Origin: Micromonospora sp. 15K316
Lineage (GTDB): Bacteria > Actinomycetota > Actinomycetes > Mycobacteriales > Micromonosporaceae
DNA: 64,000 nucleotides
NCBI RefSeq assembly: GCF_004348525.1
Contig: NZ_SMKG01000009.1
Location: 1 to 64,000, forward strand
Direction: 5' to 3'
Below are positions 51,066-59,263 of this stretch, in pieces; the stretch's first letter is position 1, and each line of letters begins with the position of its first letter. Position numbers and translations under genes: made by a program. The notes beneath the pieces are model-generated. The model made no database searches. It had not been told where the DNA came from and was given only the letters and a program-made list of their open reading frames with translations.

Positions 51066-51776
51066 TCAGTTGCCGGCGTTCTGACCGCCGTCGACGTGCA
51101 GGATCTCGCCGGTGACGAACGGGGCGGACTCGAGATAGACGACGGCGTCGACGATGTCGCTCGTCTCGCCCATCCGGCCCACGGGGTGCAGCGCGGCGAA
51201 CGTGTCGTGGTACTCGACCGGGTGCATCGGGGTCTTGATGATGCCCGGGGCGACGGCGTTGACCCGTACGCCTCGGGTCGCGTACTCGATGGCCAGCGAC
51301 TTCGTGGCGGAGCTGAGGCCGCCCTTGGTCAGCGACGCGAGGACGGACGGCACGTTGGAGTTGGGCTGGTCCACGAAGCTGGTGGTGATGGTGACGATGT
51401 GCCCCCCGCCGTTGGCGAGCATGTGCGGCAGGACGCGCCGGGTGAGGTGGAAGAACCCCCCGAGATTGACCCCGGTGAGCAGCGCATAGTCCTCGTCGGT
51501 GTACTCGGTGAACGGCTTGGCGACGAAGACGCCGGCGTTGTTGACCAGGGTGTCGATGCGGCCGAAGCGCTCCAGCGCCGCGCTGACCACCCGGTCGGCG
51601 GTCTCAGCGTCGGCGATGTCTCCCTGCACGACGACGACGTCCGGGTCGGTGGTGGTGATCGAGCGTGAGGTGGCCACGACGGCGTAGCCGAGCTTGCGGT
51701 ACGCCTCGACGAGGCCGGCCCCGATGCCCTGCGACCCGCCGGTGATCACGGCAACCTTCTGATTGGTGCCCATCAT
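51066..51776 (-). CDS. SDR family protein lacking the catalytic tyrosine
   Basis: 236 residues from ATG at 51776 (GGAGAGG site). Cofactor loop G-G-S-Q-G-I-G at 13-19, N-N-A-G at 79-82, I-T-T-S-F at 130-134. The Y-x-x-x-K motif reads Ala147-S-L-T-Lys151, so Tyr is missing while the rest of the helix and G-I-I-K-T-P are normal. Either chemistry is rewired or the protein is not a dehydrogenase. It is followed by the tautomerase and divergent from tetR. Confidence 0.9.
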   Translation of the reverse strand: MMGTNQKVAVITGGSQGIGAGLVEAYRKLGYAVVATSRSITTTDPDVVVVQGDIADAETADRVVSAALERFGRIDTLVNNAGVFVAKPFTEYTDEDYALLTGVNLGGFFHLTRRVLPHMLANGGGHIVTITTSFVDQPNSNVPSVLASLTKGGLSSATKSLAIEYATRGVRVNAVAPGIIKTPMHPVEYHDTFAALHPVGRMGETSDIVDAVVYLESAPFVTGEILHVDGGQNAGN

Positions 51777-51814
51777 GATCCTCTCCATCTGTTGGTTTGC
51801 GCCCGGATGTCCAC

Positions 51815-51855
51815 TAGACGACCGGTCGACTAAACGCTAGCCGACCGGTCGGGTA
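51815..51855. promoter_or_regulatory. Two TetR operators with CGACCGGTCG cores
   Basis: TAGACGACCGGTCGACTA (51815-51832) and a near copy at 51838-51855 share the perfect 10-bp palindrome CGACCGGTCG. Centres are 23 bp apart. The right site overlaps TATCGT (51854-51859), a leaderless -10 lying 7 nt before the tetR ATG; the left site covers the SDR promoter side. Confidence 0.85.
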
Positions 51856-51866
51856 TCGTCGAATGC

Positions 51867-52487
51867 ATGGGACGGACGAGTGACGCGCGGAACAAGATCC
51901 TCGAAGCGGCCGCGACGCTTATCGAGCAGCGTGGCTACTCGGCGCTGGGTGTGGCCGAGATCTGCGCGACGGCGGGCGTGCCGAAGGGCAGCTTCTACTA
52001 CTTCTTCGAGTCCAAGCAGGCCCTCGCCCTCACCGTCATCGACGAGCACTGGGCGGCCCAGCGGCAGCAGTGGGTCGAGCTGCTCAGCAGCGAACGCGAC
52101 CCGCTGCACCGCCTGCGGGACCTGTTCGAGGCGACGGAGGAGGTGCAGCGGGTCGGGCAGCAGAAGGCCGGGCTGGTCACCGGCTGCCTCTTCGGCAACC
52201 TCGCCCTGGAGCTGAGCACCCAGGCCGAGGAGATCCGCAGCCGCCTGCAGGAGATCTTCGACGCCCAGATCGACCTGATCGAGCAGGTGGTCGTCGAGGC
52301 GAAGGAGCGCGGTCAGGCCGCCGCCTCGGTCGACGCCCGCGACGCCGCCCGATCCATCGTCGCCCAGATCGAGGGGCGCGCCCTGCTCGCGAAGCTGCTC
52401 AACGATCCGGCCCAGCTCGAAGCGCTCTGGCGCAACTGCCTGGACCTGCTCCAGGTGCCGGCGCCGGAGCGGTCCACCATCGGCTGA
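51867..52487 (+). CDS. TetR/AcrR family repressor
   Basis: 206 residues. HTH at residues 8-52 (I-L-E-A-A-A-T-L-I-E-Q-R-G-Y, A-T-A-G-V-P-K-G-S-F-Y-Y-F-F-E-S-K-Q-A-L), with the G-V-P-K-G-S-F-Y-Y-F-F block of the TetR_C_11-type family that senses reactive electrophiles or quinones. The C-terminal domain has C-L-F-G-N-L-A-L-E-L and one Cys that could be reactive. It probably represses itself and the SDR-tautomerase operon. Confidence 0.94.
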   Translation: MGRTSDARNKILEAAATLIEQRGYSALGVAEICATAGVPKGSFYYFFESKQALALTVIDEHWAAQRQQWVELLSSERDPLHRLRDLFEATEEVQRVGQQKAGLVTGCLFGNLALELSTQAEEIRSRLQEIFDAQIDLIEQVVVEAKERGQAAASVDARDAARSIVAQIEGRALLAKLLNDPAQLEALWRNCLDLLQVPAPERSTIG

Positions 52488-52573
52488 GCTCCCCCACCCC
52501 CCCCCACCGGTACGCACGGCGCGGGTGACGAAAATCGGTATGCGTGGCCGCACATCGTTCTCACAATGGCGGC

Positions 52574-53110
52574 GTGACCGGCACCGTTCCCCGCAGCCAG
52601 ACCTGGACCGTCGCCCCGGTCGATGTGAGCTCACCCGAGGCGGCTTCGCTGCTCCGGGATTACTTCATCGACGTCAGCGACCGCTATTTCCAGCTCCACC
52701 TCGGCCGCCGGTCGACACCCGCCGAGATCGAGGAGGGGCTCGCCGACCATCCGAGCGACGATCTCACCCCGCCCACCGGCGTGTTCCTGGTGGCGAGACA
52801 CGGCGACGACCCGGCCGGCTGCGCGGGCCTGCGCGTGCTCGACAGGCGGACTGTCGAATTGACCCGGATGTTCGTACGCCACGCGCGGCGCGGCACGGGC
52901 GGCGGCGCGCGCCTGCTGGCCGCGGCCGAGGAGGCCGCCCGCGACCTCGGCGCGGCGCGGATCGTGCTCGACACCCGGCTCGACCTGGTCGAGGCGCGCG
53001 CCCTCTACGTCAGGCACGGCTACGCCGAGGTGCCGGCGCACAACGACCGCCGGTACGCGGAGATCTGGTACGGCAAGGAGCTCGGCCCGGCACGGTCATC
53101 GCCTCGCTGA
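52574..53110 (+). CDS. GNAT family N-acetyltransferase
   Basis: 178 residues from GTG at 52574; CACAAT 6 nt upstream is a plausible leaderless -10 and the longer frame adds little. It has V-E-L-T-R-M-F-V-R-H-A-R-R-G-T-G-G-G-A-R (acetyl-CoA loop), I-V-L-D-T-R-L-D-L-V-E-A-R-A-L-Y and H-G-Y-A-E-V. It acetylates an unknown amine. Ends 57 bp before the convergent DUF1028 gene. Confidence 0.88.
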   Translation: MTGTVPRSQTWTVAPVDVSSPEAASLLRDYFIDVSDRYFQLHLGRRSTPAEIEEGLADHPSDDLTPPTGVFLVARHGDDPAGCAGLRVLDRRTVELTRMFVRHARRGTGGGARLLAAAEEAARDLGAARIVLDTRLDLVEARALYVRHGYAEVPAHNDRRYAEIWYGKELGPARSSPR

Positions 53111-53166
53111 CCGGGCCGGCCGTCGTGGAGGCGTCGGCGCGCGGCCCGGGGAGGGCGGACCGCCCG

Positions 53167-53844
53167 CTACCCGAGCGCCTGCCGGGCGGCCTCGCCCATG
53201 GGGTCGTCGCGGGTGGGCAGCCGGCGGATGGTCGGCAGCACCTCCTCCCGGAAGACGGCGTGCAACCGGCGCAGCTCCCGCACCGGATACGTGGCGTCGT
53301 CGACCCGCACGTCCCAGAGCGGGTACGGCTGATCGCCGATCACCGTGACGGTCGCCGACCGTCCGCCGTGCCGGTCGCCGCCGGTCCCCTCGCCGGCCTC
53401 GATCGCGAGCACGAGCCGTTCCGCCAGGTCCAGCTCCCGGCTCTCCTCGAACACCCGGACAATCTCCCCCAGCGTCTCCGGGCCGACCAGGCGGTTGCCC
53501 TGCGCCGCGTAGCCCGGCCCGGTCCGGTGCCCGGCCCAGCCCTTCGTCCGGGAGCCGGTGAAAGCGTGGGAACGGCCCTGCTGGTCGACCATGCCGACCT
53601 GCCGCACCTCCCGACCGGGGTCCCGGGCCAGCAGCTCCGTCAGGACGTCGTGCGGCGAGCGCCCCTCGCCGAGCAGCGGCAGGCCGTCGTAGGCCAGGAA
53701 CGGGTTGGGGGTGGCCTGGGTCGCCACCGCGCCGGCGCCGGCGTGGACGTGCGCGACGAGCTTGCCGACCGCGGGTCTGGCCGTCAGCGCGCCCACCCCC
53801 AATTGGCCGGTACGCGGACACCGTGCGGCGATCGAGAAGGTCAC
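53167..53844 (-). CDS. DUF1028 family protein
   Basis: 225 residues from GTG at 53844. The family N-terminus is T-F-S-I-A-A-R-C-P-x-T-G-Q-L-G-V-G, then G-A-G-A-V-A-T-Q-A, N-P-F-L-A-Y-D-G-L and Q-G-N-R-L-V-G, an Ntn-hydrolase-like pattern in which the Thr after the initiator or the inner S-x-A may be the nucleophile. The chemical role is unknown; relatives occur near peptidase and amidase genes. A later piece, E-A-G-E-G-T-G-G-D-R-H-G-G-R-S-A, is a family signature. Confidence 0.88.
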   Translation of the reverse strand: MTFSIAARCPRTGQLGVGALTARPAVGKLVAHVHAGAGAVATQATPNPFLAYDGLPLLGEGRSPHDVLTELLARDPGREVRQVGMVDQQGRSHAFTGSRTKGWAGHRTGPGYAAQGNRLVGPETLGEIVRVFEESRELDLAERLVLAIEAGEGTGGDRHGGRSATVTVIGDQPYPLWDVRVDDATYPVRELRRLHAVFREEVLPTIRRLPTRDDPMGEAARQALG

Positions 53845-54007
53845 GTCCGGCAGGTACCCGCAGCGACGCCCGGCATGCCGCCCGCTGCCGGGCTGCCCTG
53901 ATGGTCGCCACCACCACCAAGACATTGATGGACTTGCATGTCTTGCGCGGGCTCGTGTATGAAGACTTACGACTCGTTAAGGCTCTGCTTCCGCGGAAGG
54001 AGCGACG

Positions 54008-55231
54008 ATGAAACATGCCCTGCGACGCCTGCGAACGGTGGCCGCACTCGGCGCCTGCGCACTCGGGCTGAGCCTGCTGTCGGCACCCGCCCAGGCGTAC
54101 TCGGTTCAACCTCTCGCGCCACTCTCCGACCGAGCACCCGAGTCGGAACAGTTCGCCGCCGAGGGCGTGACGACCGTCGGTGAGTTGCGTACCGTCGACG
54201 GCTCGTTGTCGTACGCCCGCAACGGCCGGACCCAGATCATCAGCCACCCCGGCGCCACCTACGTCAAGGTGCACTTCAGCTCCCTGCGGCTGACCCCCGG
54301 CGAGTACGTCACCGTGGCGAGCCCGGACGGCCGGGAGAGCTACCGGTACGACCGCGAGCTGAACCGGGCCACCGGCTCCGACTACACCACCGACGGGCAG
54401 CCCGGCTTCTGGGCGATGTCGGTGGAGGGCGACACCGCGGTGGTGACGCTGCACAGCAGCCGCCCCTCCGGCGGCAGCGCCGCGACCATCGACCGGTTCT
54501 GGCGCGGCTACGACCGCGCGGAGATCGCGCAGCACAACTTCTCCACCCAGTCGGTCTGCAGCACCGACGCCCGCCGCGACGCGGTCTGCTACCAGAGCAG
54601 CCACCCCACCGAGTACGCCCGCGGCAACGCGGTGGCGCGGCTGCTGATCAGTGGCGGCGGACTGTGCACCACGTGGCGGGTCGGCGACACCAACCGCATG
54701 CTGACCAACAAGCACTGCTTCTCGACGCAGGCCGCGGTCAGCGGCAGCGAGATGCAGTTCAACTACCAGTGCGCCACCTGCGGCGGCGCGAACCCCGGCG
54801 CCGGCACCAAGGTCAGCGGCGCCACGCTCTACCGGGTCAGCAGCGGTGGCTCCAACCAACTGGACTACGCCCTGTACTCGGTGAACAACTTCGCCTCCAT
54901 CCAGGGGTTCGGCACGCTCTACCTGGCGACGAGCGCCACCACCACCGGCACCCAGATGTACATCCCGGGGCACGGCGACGGCAGCCCGAAGCGCTTGTCG
55001 ATCTTCGAGGACTCGCAGAACGGCGCGAGGTGCACCGTACGGAACGCGAACTACAACACCTGGAACATCAGCTACAGCTGTGACACCTCCGGCGGCAACT
55101 CCGGCTCGCCGGTGCTGAACAGCAGCCACCGGGTGATCGCCCTGCACCACCTCGGCGGCTGCCCGTCCAACCAGGGCGCGAAGGCGCACCTCATCTACAA
55201 CGAGATCGCCAGCCTGATCGACAACGGCTGA
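54008..55231 (+). CDS. Secreted trypsin-like serine protease
   Basis: 407 residues. Sec signal at 1-30 (L-G-A-C-A-L-G-L-S-L-L-S-A-P-A-Q-A). A propeptide and a beta-rich domain precede the S1 fold. Catalytic triad: His236 in N-K-H-C-F, Asp286 in L-D-Y-A-L, Ser365 in G-G-N-S-G-S-P-V. Cys pairs (C-A-T-C, S-C-D-T) fit disulfides. Resembles lysyl endopeptidase-like actinobacterial proteases. A strong terminator follows. Confidence 0.94.
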   Translation: MKHALRRLRTVAALGACALGLSLLSAPAQAYSVQPLAPLSDRAPESEQFAAEGVTTVGELRTVDGSLSYARNGRTQIISHPGATYVKVHFSSLRLTPGEYVTVASPDGRESYRYDRELNRATGSDYTTDGQPGFWAMSVEGDTAVVTLHSSRPSGGSAATIDRFWRGYDRAEIAQHNFSTQSVCSTDARRDAVCYQSSHPTEYARGNAVARLLISGGGLCTTWRVGDTNRMLTNKHCFSTQAAVSGSEMQFNYQCATCGGANPGAGTKVSGATLYRVSSGGSNQLDYALYSVNNFASIQGFGTLYLATSATTTGTQMYIPGHGDGSPKRLSIFEDSQNGARCTVRNANYNTWNISYSCDTSGGNSGSPVLNSSHRVIALHHLGGCPSNQGAKAHLIYNEIASLIDNG

Positions 55232-55245
55232 CGACGGCGAACGGT

Positions 55246-55274
55246 GTCCGGGGGCGCGCCTCGCGCCCCCGGAC
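55246..55274 (+). terminator. Perfect hairpin terminator of the serine protease gene
   Basis: GTCCGGGGGCGCG (55246-55258) pairs perfectly with CGCGCCCCCGGAC (55262-55274) around a 3-nt loop, 15 bp after the stop codon. Confidence 0.85.
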
Positions 55275-55321
55275 TGCCGTCAGAACCAGTGCCGTGAACG
55301 GGGTGTCTGCCACCGCGCCCG

Positions 55322-55761
55322 AGCCTCACTTGCCGTAGTAGAAGTCGGCCGCCTCTCATCGAGTGGCCGTGGTGGGAAACCGACCCCGAGTCGGCCAACT
55401 CGTGGGACGGCACTGTGGGCTTTCCGCGTGACCCGGGCGCTCACGGCTGGCACAACACGCCCTGGCGGCGGGAACCCGATTCCGCCCAACTCCAACCCGG
55501 TGACCCTTGCTTGGTCGGCCTCCCACCGACGGAGGTCCTGATTACCTCCGTCGAGAGGTTCGATCCTCCCGCCGACTTCGGATTCCTACCCCGGCCGGAC
55601 TACGTGCTCGGCGTCGTTCCTGTCGCCGCGATCGAGGAACAGGAAGCGGGCTACGTCCTCTACCCCACGGCCTGGAAATCCTCGACGCCGGCAAGCGCCT
55701 GCCACCGGCGCTCCTACGGGCAATCCTCGACCCGACCGCGGAGCAGGTCGAAGCCGACTGA
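55322..55761 (+). pseudogene. Frameshifted remnant of an unknown gene
   Basis: One frame (about 55322-55668) reads W-P-W-W-E-T-D-P-E-S-A-N-S-W-D, then P-T-E-V-L-I-T-S-V-E-R-F-D-P-P and G-Y-V-L-Y-P-T with real-protein composition; the next frame continues it as L-E-I-L-D-A-G-K-R-L-P-P-A-L-L-R-A-I-L-D-P and ends at TGA 55759-55761. No start codon precedes the first part. A single indel near 55668 and loss of the 5' end explain this. The family is not recognised. A sequencing error could account for the shift but not for the missing start. Confidence 0.5.
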
Positions 55762-55921
55762 ACCGGCCTGAGCACCACACCCCGGCGCGGGCGGAATCGC
55801 GACGGCTCGCCGGCAGGGCCGGCGCTCGCCCGGGAATGCCACGGTAGGTCCCTCTCGTGAGGGAGCACCTTCCCCCGTCGGCGGGGGCCGTCCGCGCCGG
55901 TGCGCGGGAAGGATCGGGTGC

Positions 55922-56857
55922 ATGACGACATCGGCATCGATCGCTCGCGGGACCGGTAGCGGCCTGACGTACGCAGTGCTCGGCTGGGCCGTGGCATACG
56001 GGGGCGTACGTCTGGCGTGGACGATCGGCGAGGCCCCGGAGTTCGGGCCGTTCGTCTCGGACCTGCTGGGCTTCACCGGCTGGCGGTCGGTGGCGTTGTG
56101 CGTGGCAGCAGGGGTTCTGGCGGTCGCGCTGGACCGGGCGGCGACCTGGCGGCCGGTGCTTGCCGGCGTCGCCTGGACGGTAACCGGGGCGCTGGTCGCG
56201 GCCGCCGGAATCCTGCTGCCGGAGCTGGTCGGGTTCCTGCTGTTCACGGTCGGCCCGTACTTCGACCCGGTGGCGCTCGCCAGCCGACTCGGTTGTGTCA
56301 CCGGAGCGGCCCTGCTCGGGCTGGCCACCGCCGGTTACCAGCGGCGCACCCGAGGGGACTGCCCGGACTGCTGCCGTACGGGCAGACCGGGGCTACGGCG
56401 GTCAGCACCTGCCCGATGGGCGCGCTGGGCCGCGTACGCCGCGGTGGTCGGCCTCGTCACCCGCTTCGCGGCCCAGTTCGTGGTGGGCTTCGACGGCCTC
56501 ACCCAGAACGCCTCCCTGATCGGGCTGGAGATCGGCCTGCTGCTGGCCGGAGTGCTGCTGCCGCTCGCCCTCGTACACCGCTGGGGCGAGATCTGGCCGG
56601 GCTGGGTGCCGCTGCTCGCCGGTCGCCGGATCCCTCGACTGCTGTTGCTGGTGCCCGGCTTCGGGCTCGGGGCGGGCATCGTCGCCTACTTCGGCATGGG
56701 GATCGTGCAGTTGAGTTCGGGATCGGTCAGCCAGTTCTCCGACACGTTCCTCTGGGTGGCGATGTCGGCGTACTGCCTCCTGGGGCTCGGCCTGCTCGCG
56801 GCGTCGGGCGACTACCACCTGCGCACCCGCGTCCCGTGCCGGGCCTGCGACCGGTGA
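55922..56857 (+). CDS. Eight-helix membrane protein with two CxxC loops
   Basis: 311 residues from ATG at 55922 (GGGAAGGA site). Two halves match: four helices, then a basic loop with paired cysteines. Half 1 ends L-A-T-A-G-Y-Q-R-R-T-R-G-D-C-P-D-C-C (Cys147, 150, 151); half 2 ends L-A-A-S-G-D-Y-H-L-R-T-R-V-P-C-R-A-C-D-R (Cys306, 309). By the positive-inside rule both CxxC loops face the cytoplasm. I recognise no family. The pairs could bind a metal or act as thiols. Confidence 0.8.
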   Translation: MTTSASIARGTGSGLTYAVLGWAVAYGGVRLAWTIGEAPEFGPFVSDLLGFTGWRSVALCVAAGVLAVALDRAATWRPVLAGVAWTVTGALVAAAGILLPELVGFLLFTVGPYFDPVALASRLGCVTGAALLGLATAGYQRRTRGDCPDCCRTGRPGLRRSAPARWARWAAYAAVVGLVTRFAAQFVVGFDGLTQNASLIGLEIGLLLAGVLLPLALVHRWGEIWPGWVPLLAGRRIPRLLLLVPGFGLGAGIVAYFGMGIVQLSSGSVSQFSDTFLWVAMSAYCLLGLGLLAASGDYHLRTRVPCRACDR

Positions 56858-56945
56858 CCGGTTCGACACGGGCATCACCGATGGATGCCGCGCGAGCACC
56901 TGAAGCAGCTCCGTTCGTCTGCTCGGCGAGGACGGTGCGGAGGTA

Positions 56946-57275
56946 TCAGCCGCGATGCTCGGGCGCGGCGTGGTCAACCTCGACCTGAGGCTTTTCGGGC
57001 TCGGCCAAGCCTTCCGCGCGCAGCCGTGCCGAGCGCTCGACGAGCATGTCCTGGGCTTCGTGCAGGCCCGGCCGAGGATCAAGGCCCTCGTGTGAGCGCA
57101 ACAGCACCGCGGCCTGTATCACCCAGCCTCGGCGAAGGTTTTCGTCGATCCGCTCGCGCACCTGCCGGGACAGCGACATCCACCTCGGATCCTGCACTTG
57201 CTCGACCTCCGACCGGAGCCGGTCCGGCCCGTCGCCCTGCGGTTCGTCCACGACGCCTACCCTGCCGCCCGTCAT
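56946..57275 (-). CDS. Small helical protein of the sigma-factor operon
   Basis: 109 residues. The core S-R-Q-V-R-E-R-I-D-E-N-L-R-R-G-W-V-I-Q-A-A-V-L-L-R and G-L-H-E-A-Q-D-M-L-V-E-R-S-A-R-L is strongly helical, with no membrane segment. Its ATG directly follows the TAG of the propeller protein (TAGATG), the third gene of the operon. Similar helical proteins link to ribosome or sigma partners, but I cannot assign one. Confidence 0.65.
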   Translation of the reverse strand: MTGGRVGVVDEPQGDGPDRLRSEVEQVQDPRWMSLSRQVRERIDENLRRGWVIQAAVLLRSHEGLDPRPGLHEAQDMLVERSARLRAEGLAEPEKPQVEVDHAAPEHRG

Positions 57276-58754
57276 CTAGCCGGACCCGTCACCCGCGCCC
57301 GGAGACCGAGGTGTCACGGACGTCCCGAGACCCGACACGGCCGGATTCGCATCGAGCCGGGCGCGCCGTCGCCGGGCGATCATTCGCCAGCCTGCCACCA
57401 GCGTCACCAGTCCGACCAGCGCCACCAGGAACTGTCCGAGGGGCCACCAGAGGGCGAGCAGCCGCCTGACGGCGCCTTCAGGCCACGACGGCGACGGCCC
57501 CCCGAAGCTGTCCAGCAGGTCGGCCGGCACGTCCACGAAGAGCGCGCCGGACGGTAGCTCCACCAGCTCCGGTCGGGAACCGTCCGGCCGGAACTCCCGC
57601 AGCTCGACCGCACCCACCTGCGTCCAGCCGGTCTCGGACCAGAGCTGGTCGTCCGGTCGCTTGGTCAGCCGCTTTTCCGGCTGGTATTCGGCGACGACCG
57701 CGTCGCCGTCGCGCTGCCAACCGAGCAGCCGGGCTGCCAAGCCCTGCGCGGGGGGCAGCGTCGGGCCGGTGGCCGGCGCGCCGGTGCGTGCGTCCAGGTA
57801 GCCGATCCGGATCGGACGCCGGGCGAGGCGTTGCTCGTCGCAGCCGCCGCCGTCCTCGCAGTCGCCCATCGACCACACGGCGATCCGGTCGCCGTCGGGC
57901 AGCCACGCGCCAGGCCCGGCGAGCCGGTCGCGCGGGGTGAGGGCTATGAGGGTACGGGTCGTCCCGGCGGCCAGGTCGACGATATGCAGCGCGTCGGACG
58001 TCGCCACGGCGAGGCGGGAGCCGTCCGCCGAGAAGGCGGCGAGGTTGCCGGGACGATACGTCCCGCTGATCTGGGGGAGCTGGCGCAGCGCCGCGGTGGC
58101 GGGGTCGAGCAGGCTCAGGCGCCCCAGCCGCCCGTCGAGGGTCTGTGCCATGACGAGCAATGACCGGCCGTCCGGGGCCCAGGTCACCGGCATGCCACCG
58201 GCGTACTGCCGCACCTGGCCGGTGGTCAGGTCGAGGATCGCCGTCTGCCCGACCGGATCGTCGGGCCAGTGGCTGCCCTCCAGCCAGGGTTGTGCGGCCA
58301 ACCGGCGGCCGCCGGGCGACAGGAGCAGATCCTCCGTCCCCGCGGCGGTCTCCCCGACCGTACGGGCCAGCCGGTAGCTGCCGTCGCGCCCGACCACCAG
58401 GCTCCGCCCCTCCCAGCCCCAGATGTCGCTGCCGCGCAGCTCCTGGTCGCCGGCCACCACCAGGGCTGCCGGGCCCGGCGGGTCCTCGACGGCCGTCGCC
58501 TCTCCGGTGAGCGGTGGGTAGACCCGCGACGGCACCACCGGACGCTCCGCGCCGGCCGGCGAGGGCCCGGCGCCCGGCAGCGCGGGCGGCAGCAGCGGCA
58601 CGCCGACCAGCACCCCTACGATCGCCACCAGCGCTGCGCCCACCTGGCGCCGGCGACGCCGCCGACCGCGTTGCCAGGTGTCGGGTGAGACCCGTGCGGG
58701 GCGGGACTCCTCAGCCAACCGATGCAGGACTTCTCTCAGCGCCTGATCGCTCAT
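57276..58754 (-). CDS. Membrane-anchored beta-propeller protein, sigma-factor partner
   Basis: 492 residues. Short cytosolic N-terminus (1-36) ending in six Arg, helix 38-58, a large extracytoplasmic part with WD40/TolB-like repeats (T-W-A-P-D-G-R-S-L-L-V, A-F-S-A-D-G-S-R-L-A-V, A-W-L-P-D-G-D-R-I-A-V), a second helix at about 433-455 and a basic cytosolic tail. ATG overlaps the sigma stop by 4 bp. It takes the place of an anti-sigma factor but lacks a zinc anti-sigma motif. Confidence 0.85.
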   Translation of the reverse strand: MSDQALREVLHRLAEESRPARVSPDTWQRGRRRRRRQVGAALVAIVGVLVGVPLLPPALPGAGPSPAGAERPVVPSRVYPPLTGEATAVEDPPGPAALVVAGDQELRGSDIWGWEGRSLVVGRDGSYRLARTVGETAAGTEDLLLSPGGRRLAAQPWLEGSHWPDDPVGQTAILDLTTGQVRQYAGGMPVTWAPDGRSLLVMAQTLDGRLGRLSLLDPATAALRQLPQISGTYRPGNLAAFSADGSRLAVATSDALHIVDLAAGTTRTLIALTPRDRLAGPGAWLPDGDRIAVWSMGDCEDGGGCDEQRLARRPIRIGYLDARTGAPATGPTLPPAQGLAARLLGWQRDGDAVVAEYQPEKRLTKRPDDQLWSETGWTQVGAVELREFRPDGSRPELVELPSGALFVDVPADLLDSFGGPSPSWPEGAVRRLLALWWPLGQFLVALVGLVTLVAGWRMIARRRRARLDANPAVSGLGTSVTPRSPGAGDGSG

Positions 58755-59263
58755 GACCGCACCTCCAGCAGTTCCGCCAGCTCCGGGGCGAGCACTTTCA
58801 GCCGAGCCAGCCCGTCCCGCAGTTGGCTCTTCACCGTCCCCGCCCGGCAGCCGAGGGTGGCGGCGATCTGCGCCTCGCTGAGGTCGGCGAAGTACCGCAG
58901 CACGATCGCGGCGCGCTGCCGGGGAGCGAGCCGGGCCAGCGCCGCCTGGACCGCGAGTGTCACGGCGATCGAGTCCGCCTCGTCCGGCACCGGCCGGTCG
59001 GTCCCCTCCAGCGGAGCCTCCGGTACCTGCCGGGCCCGCCGCCGCCACCAGGAGACGTGCTGGTGGTAGAGGACTCGGCGCACATACGGGTCCGGGTCAC
59101 CGCCGGCCACCACCCGCCTCCACCGGCCGGCGACCCGCAGCAGCGTCTGCTGGACCAGGTCCTCGGCGAGGTGATGGTTGCCGGTGAGCAGATAGGCCTG
59201 CCGAGAAAGACCCGGACCGCGAGCCCGCACGTACGCCTCGAACGACTGCCGGTCGGCATCCAC
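58751..59263 (-). CDS. ECF sigma factor, SigE family
   Basis: 170 residues from GTG at 59263 (CAGGAGGTG site). Sigma region 2 (A-Y-L-L-T-G-N-H-H-L-A-E-D-L-V-Q-Q-T-L, R-V-L-Y-H-Q-H-V-S-W-W-R-R-R) and region 4 (L-A-P-R-Q-R-A-A-I-V-L-R-Y-F-A-D-L-S-E-A-Q-I-A, G-T-V-K-S-Q). It directs RNA polymerase to a small regulon. First gene of a three-gene operon; its stop overlaps the propeller gene. A dyad lies upstream (59300-59339). Confidence 0.94.
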   Translation of the reverse strand: MDADRQSFEAYVRARGPGLSRQAYLLTGNHHLAEDLVQQTLLRVAGRWRRVVAGGDPDPYVRRVLYHQHVSWWRRRARQVPEAPLEGTDRPVPDEADSIAVTLAVQAALARLAPRQRAAIVLRYFADLSEAQIAATLGCRAGTVKSQLRDGLARLKVLAPELAELLEVRS

